Shown here: one piece after another, positions 47,760-57,800 of the stretch
How positions within the stretch are numbered: position 1 is the stretch's first letter
Layout: the number at the start of each line of letters is the position of its first letter
NCBI GenBank assembly: GCA_009760855.2
Contig: WPIO01000005.1
Location: forward strand, 3,620,501-3,684,500
Source of the DNA: Cristatella mucedo
Taxonomy: Eukaryota; Bryozoa; Phylactolaemata; Cristatellidae
Direction of reading: 5' to 3'
DNA: 64,000 nucleotides
Position numbers and translations under genes: made by a program
Notes under the pieces: generated by a model
The model's input: the letters and a program-made list of their open reading frames with translations, nothing else
Databases searched by the model: none
Told to the model about the DNA's origin: nothing

Positions 47760-48800
47760 GGAAAAGGGAGCGGTACCAGGTCCTGCGCGCCGCTACGGTT
47801 GTGCGGGCGCCGATGCGCTCAGTGAGTTTTCCTCGGTACTCGATCTCTGCCCAACAAGATTAACCGGGCCGCCATTTCTGCCGCCCGACTCCTACGATCG
47901 TGTTATCCACATTGCCGTGAACGTACGCTGTTGTCCGCCATAGACATTAAACCGTAAACAAAGTAGTAACTTTATCGCAGTACGTGCGCAAACGCGAGCC
48001 CACTGCCGACGCACAGTTCGGAGACGACAGCACGACCGCCGCGCGTCCTCCGAGCCAAGTGAGACCACGTAGGCAAGGTCCGGCAGACCGCGAGGTCACG
48101 TGCTCACACGCCCAGTCGGTGAGCAACTACTTCCGCTGGGTTAAACGTTTAGTCTGTAATCTCGCCTTTGCAGCAGTGATTAGACGTGAGCGAGTTGGCC
48201 ACCTCCTCGAACCTTGCGGCAATAGCCGGTTTCCGTGCCGCGTTCAGACGAGATAGTTTAGAAAAGCTACAGACAGGAGGTAATGTGCCCGATTACGCTT
48301 CCGATTACGTTCTCAGGCCGCTTGCGGCTCCCTCTGAAACTTTGCCCTCTGCCAGCGGGCCGATGTCATCCCGCTGACCGATGCGTTGCCACTGGTTCGC
48401 GGCAGCCGCTGGAGTGGCTGGCCGTCGCCGCAGCGCACCTCACTGAATTCCTCCGAGTGCCGGCGGCCCGAATGCTGCTTACGTGTTTCGGCAGCGTTCG
48501 CGTCCTGCTGGCAGTGCAGCCCGCCGAGTGGCTCGCTTTAAAATACCGCCCGTTCTCTTTCGTTCAGGACGTGCTGTTTCTTTCGTTCGCAATGGCAGCG
48601 CTCCGCAAGCTGTGCGCGCGCTCCGTGTTTGCTGCGAGCGCGGCTGCCGGCTACAGCTGAGGAAGCTGGCTGCCGACGGCGGCTTCTTCTTTGTGCAGTC
48701 GATGCGAGTGGCGGTCGCCCGTAGTGCACGTCGAGCGTGCACATCGCCTTGCCGAGAGCGCGCTGTATTAGCTCGGGGTGGGGCATTGGACTCTACCCTT
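47760..48800. promoter_or_regulatory. CpG-rich kilobase, candidate promoter region
   Basis: GC- and CpG-rich throughout, with overlapping open frames on both strands (for example 48283-48660 and 48483-48809) that look like by-products of low stop frequency in GC-rich DNA. Several donor-like sites (TCA|GTGAGT near 47820, TCG|GTGAGC near 48118). It may hold the promoter or first exons of gene 3, 6 kb downstream, or a separate noncoding transcript. Confidence 0.3.
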
Positions 48801-49360
48801 CCTCCATGAGCTGCCGTACTGAAAACCTCCTCACCCCCTGCCCAGCTGCCGTCGCTTGCCGTCGATGTCAGGTACGGTAGAGCTGGCTTAGTTGCTGACT
48901 GCGTTTAGGGCCACATTGAGCGTCGTGATCGTGAGGCAATGAGGTAAAGACTCGGGTTGTCGTGAGGGATTCGCCGTTTAGAGCTCTATACCGCAACCCA
49001 CTGCTTTTGTGGATCGCTGGAGCTCGGTGTCTGCCGATGTCGTTAGTCTCGGTGTCGAGCCTGCATATGCATAAGTGTGCTGACGAGGGCAGGTCTCGAT
49101 CAGAGCACGGTGGGCAGGTCGCTGCCTCGGGAAGGGGGGTGGCTGCTTTGGTGCCATCGATGGCTCAAGATTCGGTCCACCTGACAGGTGCCTTGCCTTA
49201 GTAGCAGTTCCTTGCGATCAAGATGTGATGCCGTAATGCGGCGATGCGCATCTATAAATGCTTACTTGCTCCGGATATTTAAATTATAGGATAATCTAAA
49301 TATTGTAACCTAACCCAGATAAGATTAGATAATATTGATCCAGATAAGGTAGCACAAATC
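48801..49360. other. intergenic, no gene seen
   Basis: CpG content falls to background; nothing recognised. Confidence 0.4.
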
Positions 49361-49486
49361 AAGCTCACAATTGTAGCAGCAAGCTCACAATTGTAGCAGC
49401 TATGGTAATGCTAAGCAATGTGAGATCCGGTTAAGTCCTTAGCAGCTATGGTAATGCTAAGCAATGTGAGATCCGACTAACTCCTT
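49361..49486. repeat. two adjoining tandem duplications (20 bp and 46 bp)
   Basis: AAGCTCACAATTGTAGCAGC occurs exactly at 49361-49380 and 49381-49400. A 46-bp unit beginning AGCAGCTATGGTAATGC occurs at 49395-49440 and 49441-49486 with a few mismatches near its end. Confidence 0.93.
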
Positions 49487-49879
49487 ACTTGCTGTGCTTA
49501 GTGGAAGAAAGCGCTCTGCTATTGCTGCTGGGATTTCACCTGATCTGGCTGGTAGTGAGTATTACTGCTCTTAGTAAAAATCCACTGCAGCCGGTTTCCA
49601 CCAACTGTCTTTCCCATTTTCAGCTTTTTCCTTGTACCGCTGTGACCATGCGCGAAAGCTACGTTTGTTGGTCTCGAGTCATTTAAGTCAAAGCTACCTG
49701 GCAAGCGTGTGCTATGACAAGGGGTTGTGTCAGTTGAAACTGATTTTGCTCGCTGGTCGCTTGGGGGACTTTTCTCGACACTTCGAGCCTTCTTGGCTCA
49801 TCGATTGTCAGACCCCATGTTGCCACATCATCGTCACGCTACTAGGCACCGTGGTATTTCTTCTTGGTCAGTTCCACGT

Positions 49880-50520
49880 GGTCATGCAGGCGCTCGCAGC
49901 TGGTGCAAAACTCTGCAGCTAGGCTTGTCTGTCGTGAGCGTCACAGTTGCCACATCACACCACTTCTCGCCGACCTGCACTGGCTACCAGTCAAGCAATG
50001 GATCGACTTCAAGGTTTTGTCGCTCACTTTTAGGTCACTTCATTCTTTGGCTCCAGCCTATCTCTCAGATCTACTCCCCCACCAGGCCAAGCATCATACC
50101 ACGCGCTTTTAGGAATCCAGCAGTTTACCAATACCTCGTGCAAACCTCGAATCCTTTGAAGACAGCGTATTTAGTTCGTATGCTCCCAAAGCCTGGAACT
50201 CACTCCCGACTTGCAGCACAACACCCCCTGACTTGACCACATTTAAAAAGAACTTAAAACGCCTATTTAGGATAGCATTTAGTGGGTCCCTGTAATTCGT
50301 CCTTCATGTGCTTATGCGTGCTGACACTGTGCATGCTACCACTAAGCACATTTGCATGCTGACCCTGTGCATGTTACCCCTAACCATGTTATTCATGCTG
50401 TTTATCAAGCATCATATTACTCACCATTCAATCGCGTTTCCCTTTGCAAAAAATGTAAAGCACCTAGAAAGAGATTGAGTCCTCTGTGGGCACTTTATCA
50501 AGTGCATTATTATTATGCTT
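49880..50520 (+). mobile_element. LINE-A 3' end
   Basis: Starts within the ORF (GCTGGTGCAAAACTCTGCAG), carries LHWLPVKQWIDFKV and the full 3' end to GTGCATTATTATT. Confidence 0.93.
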
Positions 50521-50799
50521 TCGAGTTCTCGTTGGTGGGCGACAGTGTGCACTGAGTACCGTGTGTAGCAGCCACCCATCGTCTTGACTTTGCTCAATGA
50601 ACAGTTGTGAGTCAAGACATTGCTTTCATGTGGAATAGAGCATGATGGGCCATTGTGTGGGTGCTAAGCCAAATGCTTGAAGCCAAAAGCAAAAAATAGC
50701 TTGACGGGGCTCTTTGCTGGTAGTGAGTAGCCCTGCTGACCGGCGACTGGGTAGTGGAATGTGTGAGTGGGTGTGGCAGGTAACACAAGCTATATAAAT

Positions 50800-50973
50800 A
50801 ATAGCTGATTTAGCAGCCTCTTTAGTATAGAGACATAATAGCCTTGCTGGCTATCACCAATGCTTGCAGTGGCAGTAAAGAATTTACCACAGGATTTGAG
50901 CCCACGACCTCGGACCGAGGTCGTAAAAAGCAACCCCCTTACCTAATGTGCCATCAGGGCTCACCAGCTGTGG
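50800..50973 (-). mobile_element. SINE2 copy
   Basis: Minus strand: CAGCTGGTGAGCCCTGATGG head with A box TGGCACATTAGG, B box GGCTCAAATCC, body CAAGCATTGGTGATAGCCAG, tail CTCTATACTAAAGAGGCTGC. Confidence 0.88.
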
Positions 50974-51804
50974 CTGCATAGGAGCCCTACAACTTGACAC
51001 TGCAGTTGTTCTCGTGGGTAGCCCTGGCTACTCTTGGTGCTCTTATACAGCTGTGTTTGGTGAGCCAGTGGCTGAGTCAGACCACAACTGACCTCTGATT
51101 AGTCTCACTTGTAGCCCCCTTGTGACTTTCGCCATTTCTCCAGGTGACAAGCACCCATTCTTGTCGGGTACGACTTTGGGTCGTCTCAGTCGTACCGCCT
51201 TCCACATCGTAGCTGATGTTTCTTACTTTGCTCAGAATAGCTCTTGACAAAGCAGCACGTGTGCCTGTACCTCCACCACAGCCCATTGTGATACGGTCAA
51301 TCAATGTGAAATCGATAGCTATTGTCTGGTGTGATCTTTACCACAGCAACATCAGCCCTGCTGGCAGGATTTGCATAAGCTCAGACGGCTGTCGTGTGAG
51401 CTCTTACTGTATTTTAATAATGTCGAAATGTTTTTGTATTTTGATAGCAGCTGGGATTCTTCTGTTCCTTGAGATCTTGCTAGAACAATATGAGACTTGT
51501 GTCTCTCTTGAGTCGAGCATCCTGTACCTCATCCTGTAGCCCAGCTATTCCTCTTCAAAGCTGATTGGCTCCTGTGGTGCTAGCTTGGTGAATCCTTTGT
51601 CGCCCCTACTCCTGCTATTTATATTGGGATCGTTCTGTTCCGGCTACCAATTCCTTACAAGACGTTCTCTAATCCCAGGCTCACGAATACTGTCGACAGA
51701 AGGGGCATGGCATGAAATATTGGCCCGTGTTTGACCGTAGTTCCTCTTGGGCTTGAATGCTCCAAAGCATAAGTATTGTAAGTGCACCACGTACTTCTTT
51801 CTAA
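50974..51804. other. intergenic, no gene seen
   Basis: A 107-codon plus-strand frame (51216-51539) overlaps a 75-codon minus-strand frame; neither shows a motif I recognise. Confidence 0.4.
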
Positions 51805-52165
51805 TGAGAATAATAGTTATTCGTTTGCGTAGCACCGTCAAATAACTGAGTCTCTTTCTGGGCACTTTACAGATGCTGTAAAGAAAGCATGGCCAAATTA
51901 ATGGTTGCAACAATCGAAATGTCATCAAGTACAACATGTTTAGATGTGACATGCATAGGGTCAACATGTAGATGTCGTTAGTAGCAGCAGGCACAGTACA
52001 CATGAGCCCACGAAGGACGAATCACAATGGCCATGCTATTATAAATAAGAGTTTTGTAAGGTTTTTAAATGTCATCATATCGGGGGGGGGGATGTCGTCA
52101 TGTCAGTCGGGAGTGTGTTCCAGTCTTTGGGAGTATATGAACTAAAGGCACAGTCATCATTGATT
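51805..52165 (-). mobile_element. LINE-A 3' end
   Basis: Tail GAGTCTCTTTCTGGGCACTT through the 3' region to AGTGTGTTCCAGTCTTTGGG, including a G run at 52082-52091 grown from the GGGG of other copies. Confidence 0.85.
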
Positions 52166-52224
52166 GCTAATAGTCACCCCCTACGGGGCAGGCAGATGCA
52201 TCAAATGGCCGAGACTGCACTTAA

Positions 52225-53050
52225 GTTGTCATTTGTTGTCCCCCCCAGCTCTCCAGCACATCTAATTCTCTCAACTCCCTTGCTGCATGTATTAATGAGA
52301 TCCACACACGGATGGCGGCAAGTTTTCTTAAATTGAATGGGATAAAACTAACTTACTAGAAATGGGCAAACCAAAAAGTGCAATTCAGAAATTGGAAAGG
52401 CTAAAGCTCAAAGTCGGCTCTGTCAACATATCTCCTGTTGAATCTGCACGAAATCTAGGTGTCATGTTCCGAAGTGACCTTTTGTTAGATTACCACATCA
52501 GCTCCACAATCAAGTATGCCTACTTTCAGCTGCATAACATAGCTAAAATTCGGGCTTGCTTAGGCAGGGATACCACATCTAAGTGGGCCCATGCATTTGT
52601 GACATCCCGTCTTGACTTCTGTAACTCACTGCTTGCTGGCCTACCGGCATGTGCAATCAGGCGATTACAGCTAGTGCAAAACTCGGCAGCTAGGCTTGTC
52701 TGTCATGAGCATCTCAGTTGCCACATCACACCACTTCTCATGCTTTTCGGAATCTATCTGTTTACCTTTACCTCGTACAAACCTCAAATCCTCTGGAGAC
52801 CGTACCTTTAGTTGGTATGCGCCCAAAGCCTAGAACTCACTCCCGACTTACGTCACGACATCCCCTGACTTGACCACTGCTTGCTGACCATGTGCATGTC
52901 ACCCCTAACCAGGTTATTCATGTTGCTTATCAAGCATGATATCACTCACCATTCGATTGTGTTTCCTTTGCAGCAATTTTAAAGCGCCTAGAAAGAGATT
53001 TGAGTTCTCTGGGGCGCTTTATCAAGTGTATTATTATTATTATTATTATT
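52225..53050 (+). mobile_element. LINE-A copy, ORF end and tail, internally deleted
   Basis: Begins in the segment after YADD and runs RLKLKVGSVNISPVESARNL, LDFCNSLLAGLPACAIRRLQ, then jumps near 52740 and 52880 to the 3' end and (ATT)n tail. Head-to-head with the previous copy. Confidence 0.92.
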
Positions 53051-53317
53051 TCTGGATAGTCACAGGTTAGGCTGACCTTCACATGTCGGTAGTAATTGAG
53101 TTTCAGAGTGAAGTTTGGCTTTCATGTCCTAGTCAGACTAGATGCGACTGTGGACTTGTCAGCTCAATCTTGAGGTAGGATCAATAGCTGGAAGTGCTGA
53201 TGCCATGTGGTGGTTTAAGGCTGGCTTAAACAACCCCTGTGCTTTTTCCCCGAGACGGCATAAAAAGTTCCTGGTAATGTCAACCGGTCTCAAGTTGGTT
53301 GCTGAAGTTCAGTCCTG

Positions 53318-53460
53318 TTAATAATAATAATTATAATAATAATTCACTTGATAAAGCGCCCTCAGAGAACTTAATCTCTCTAGGCGCTTTACATTTGCTG
53401 TAAAGTGAAATGCAATTGAATGGTAAGTAAAATCATGCTTGAAAAACAAACGAAATGTCA
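53318..53460 (-). mobile_element. LINE-A tail only
   Basis: (ATT)n tail, GCGCCCTCAGAGAACTTAAT and about 100 bases of 3' region, cut at 53460. Confidence 0.9.
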
Positions 53461-54089
53461 GTGGGTTTTCCGACTGACTCAAATGGCTGGAGACTGTTGC
53501 TGATGGCAGACTGTCAATCTATGTTGGTATATCACAGTATTATTCACACGGCTGGCCGTCCAACTGCACATATGGATGACTACTTAAAGCAGCTGTCAAT
53601 TTTTATTAAAAGGAAGTTGTATAGGTAAAGAATTAGGTTATACTTTTTAATCCTAGAAGTGATTTAGCAATACAACTCCGCCGAGGTACAATTATCAGTG
53701 TGCATGACAGGTTCATGAAACCTGTATCTGTCAGTGAATGAATGCGGCATCTGGCAACATGCGACTACTTCAAACCACACGAAGTAGAGAGAAAACAAAA
53801 GGTACCATGCTACTCTAGAATCATAATTTTTTTTATCTAGATTACGTGTTCAGCCAAAATTTAGAAAAATATAATTCGTGCTGCTGCTCAATAATCTTTT
53901 ATCTATAAACTATAACCTTCTCGACACTGCAGATTTGCTGTCTCAAACGTGTCTGGTGGAAGTTCGGCACCCTTGGAGCTTGGAGCGCTTAAGGCCCTAC
54001 TATTACGAGCAAGCTAGCGAGATCAGATATGCTCCAGAGGCATTTTAATCATGAGTTCAAGTGGTCACCTGCATTGCCAGCAGTGAAGC
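53461..54089. other. intergenic, no gene seen
   Basis: Unique-looking sequence with no coding signal. Confidence 0.4.
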
Positions 54090-54320
54090 AACTTGCGGTC
54101 GTCGTACCATCCGTGCTTCTAGCTTAAATCGTTTAGCTTTGCCTTTAACCAAGCTCGAATCCTTTGGAAACCATTCCTTCAGTTTGTATGTTACAAAAAT
54201 TAAGGATTCACTCCCAAATGACATCACAATATTCCTTGTCTTGACGATGTTTATAAAAAAAACAGCTGTAACTCAGGTGTTCTTTACAGCATTTGCCCCA
54301 TTCATATGAATTGTCTTTCG
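54090..54320 (+). mobile_element. LINE-A ORF end, decayed
   Basis: CAAGCTCGAATCCTTTGGAAACC, then AGGATTCACTCCCAAATGACA, follows the region just before the LINE-A 3' untranslated part. Its own 3' end is the duplicated segment that follows. Confidence 0.65.
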
Positions 54321-54568
54321 TGTTATTGTGCATGCTAAAACTGCATGCTATCACTAACCAATTGAGTCGCTTTCCTTCCAGCATATGCAAAATGCATAGA
54401 AAGAGGTTAGTGATTGTAATGCATTAATAACAATGTCTTATTGATGTTATTGTGCATGCTAAAACTGCATGCTATCACTAACCAATTGAGTCGCTTCCCT
54501 TCCAGCATATGCAAAATGCATAGAAAGAGGTTAGCGATTGTAATGCATTAATAACAATGTCTTATTGA
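54321..54568 (+). repeat. 124-bp tandem duplication of a LINE-like 3' end
   Basis: Units 54321-54444 and 54445-54568 differ at about two positions (CGCTTT/CGCTTC and GTTAGT/GTTAGC). A third unit begins at 54569 and stops. Each contains GCATAGAAAGAGGTTAG, reminiscent of the LINE-A tail. Confidence 0.92.
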
Positions 54569-54700
54569 TGTTATTATTATCGTCGTTATTCTTGTATCAT
54601 AGCAGTTCCTTGATCTTGCAGCTCACAGCAGCTCCACTTTTGTGGCACATGACAGCCACGCTTTTGTTATTTGCTTGTGCCAACCTCCGACCAAGCCTCC

Positions 54701-54874
54701 ATGATGATGGAAGAGGAGGCAGACGACGTGGTCTTCGACAGCGCGCAGCTCATCAAAAAGCGGGGTACCGGCGGCCATCGACAGAGCCGTCACAGCATGT
54801 GGCAGCGGCCCGCGCAGCTGAGGAAGCGCCGTGCTGCTAGGACAAGCTGCCTGTGCGCAGCTTTCCTGTGCTTG
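54701..54874 (+). CDS. MFSD4-like: gene 3 exon 1
   Basis: 58 codons: acidic start, a basic stretch (QLRKRRAARTS) and CLCAAFLCL entering helix 1. Donor CTTG|GTAAGT at 54875, phase 0, as in gene 1. 14 residues longer than exon 1 of gene 1. Confidence 0.82.
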
Positions 54875-57800
54875 GTAAGTATTTCCTCTGCAACGCTGCT
54901 TTACCCAACAGCAACCTGCTGAGGGGGGCTTTATGAATGGCTGCCCTCGGCCGGAGACCTGAAGCATAGAGGAGGATGTCTTTGCACATCCACTGGCTCT
55001 CTCTCTCTCTCTCTCTCACTCCCTCTCCCTCGCAAGCACACACACACACAACACATGCCCACCACACGCCCATCTGTGTCCACCTGTCTGTCGGCCCGTC
55101 TGTCTTTGTATAGTAACAACAATTGGTCATTTGCATACCACCTTAAGGGAAATAAATAAATGAATCTGTATGCACGTGCTTTACAACTCACTGCTGGAGA
55201 ATCAATAACCAAAGGTTAACGATCGTGCTTCCTTTGCAACAAATGTGAAGTGCCTAGAAAAAAGAGTGAGTTCTCTGGGAGTGCTATGTCAAATGTATTA
55301 TTAATATTAATGACGTGGTGGTATTGTGCTTAAGCAACCATACTAGAGCACACAAGGAGACACTCAGGGCTACTGGTTTGTGTGACCGCTGGTAAGTGAC
55401 AGGCACTGAATCATGCCCAGGTGAACGTGCAAAGGGCACAGAAAGAGCTAAGCTGAACAGATAAGTCTTTGGCAGACTTTAATGGTGGAAACTCGGTGCA
55501 TGTTATGGCAGAAGAGAGCTCCCGACTTTCGATGCACGCCTGCCTGCCTGTCCGTCTTTTTCTGTCTCTGTAGCACACGTGCTGCTTCAAACAAAACCGT
55601 GCCCCTTACGCCGGAGTGTGCACAAGCATATTCGCCTAGTGCCCAACTTTGCTGCTGCTGCTGCTACTGCTGCTGTGACGCGGCTTCTTGTGTGCTTCTT
55701 TCAGGGCCTCACTGCTGCAGTGACCGGTCCCACGCTGCCATACTTCGAGGAGAGGCTGCAGGTCGACGTCGGCAAACTGTCGTACATGTTTGCGGCGCGC
55801 TGCTTCGGCTACCTCGTCGGCTCGGTGGCCGGCGGCTTCCTGTTCGACCAAATCGGCCAGTTCAGCGACCTGCTGCTCGGCGCAGGCCTGCTGGCCGGCG
55901 CGCTGGGCCTGGCACTGGCGCCCTTCGTCACCGGCCTCGTGCTGCTCTGCTGCGTGCTAGCAGTGACTGGTCTGGCCAATGGCTTTCTCTACTCAGGTGT
56001 GTGGGCATGCAGTGGCTGAGGCGGCTATGATCACGTGAGATATGCTGTATTGGGCTGGGCTGGGCTATGCTTGCAAGCGAGCTCCACTAAAGCTAGCCTC
56101 CACCATGCAAGCGTGTTCTAGGTCAGCAGGCCATGTCCCCCCCACCCCAGTGGCGCCTAGCCTTCTTTGCAAGGTAGCTGGATTCGAGTTTGCTGGTTAT
56201 AGATCTGCTGGTTAGATAAAGTGCGACTTTATCAGTCAGCCATTGGAATAAGAAAAAACCCTCGCGAGCATTCGGGTGATAATAATAATAATAATGTACT
56301 TGATAAAGCGCCCTCAGAGAACTCAATCTCTTTCTAGGCGCTTTACATCTGCTGCAAAGGGAAATGCAATTAAAAAAATAATTCATTTATAGAGCGCCCT
56401 AAGAGAACTTAATCTCTATTCAGGCGCTTCACATATGCTTCGGAGCTCGAGCCCACGACCTCAGTCAGACCTTAGTCGGGGCGAGCACCTTAACCGCTAG
56501 ACCAAACCAGCTCGGCGAGTGATGGGTCTAGAGCTCTTGATTCTGCCCTACTCATCTTTGCAAGAACCCCAATTATAGTAGAATCGGGTATGCATATGCT
56601 GTACAGGTATGTTTAGGGAATACCCTTTCGATAACCCATAACATAAGAGACCCTGCTGATAGTGAGCCCTGTGTTCTAGCCAGTCGAACACAGCTGATGT
56701 GCATCATCATATTAAGATCACTGCTACCCCCACCCCTCATCAGAAGGGCAAAATTCAGACAGTGGTTGCAGAATGTGTGCTTGCCCTGTTCGTGAGCTTG
56801 TGTGGCAGGGCTGCACAAGCCGGTATTCATTCACCGTATGTACTGCTAAGCGTCTTTTTTATTCGTAAACAAAACGCTTTATAAAAGGACTCGACAACCA
56901 CTGCCTGGCTTGTGCAGTGTAAGTGCCTTATTGTTGGGCTAAGACGCAGCCTGCATTTGCATGGAGAATGCATGTATGCATGTGAATGTGCATTTGCTCA
57001 CTTCTTAGTGCATGCATGTGTGCGTGCTTGTAGCGTTTTTGCTAAAGACGCATGTACACCTATCGTCTTGCCTCTGTACTGCTTCAGCCTTTGCTACATA
57101 GTCACCAAAACTATTTATGGGACATGATGAGTTTGCCGTGTAAAGAGTCAGATCATGAGGCGGAGAGTGATAAAGGTTGCCGAAGAAAGGTTTAAATTTA
57201 TTTGGGGTGCATCTCGGAGGGTTCTTTCCTACCTCCAAAACCAAAGCCATTTTCCTATGACTACTGTGTGGGTATAGCTATTAAGAAGCAAGACTGGTGG
57301 CAAACTTACCGTGTTAATTTCCTACAAGATTGAAGACCGAAGCCGAACATAAGCAAGAGAGAAGCAAGACAAACTATATAAACACGGCCTCTTCTGGCCG
57401 TGACAGTCGACTGCTCATCAACAGCCGTAAAGTTCTCGGATGTGCATGCGATTGATAGAAATCGTACCGGGGAATTCCGATTGGGGGCAATGTGCTTCAG
57501 GTGACTGACGTCACTTGCAGATGTGCACTCGTTCGAAGCAATCGTTTGGCACCGCTCACGTGAGCGCTTCGAGGGGTACCTTGTGCCTGTCTTGTTCCAC
57601 AGGAACGCCCGACGAGTTCAACCCTAACTCTTGGTCAGACAGATAGCCTACTCTTTACCATCCTCGTGCGCAAACGATCCATCTGGGCAAGGCTGCGTCT
57701 GTGGCTGCTGGCTGCCGTGTCATGTCGGCCCAATGCTGCGCAACTTACCGAGTGGTTTTTGCAGTGCAAGTCAGCATTCCCCCTCCTCCCTGCCCCCTCA

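Noticed and set aside
48283-48809. 125- and 108-codon frames in the CpG-rich block
   Set aside because: Overlapping frames on both strands with Arg/Ala-rich composition, as expected by chance in GC-rich DNA.
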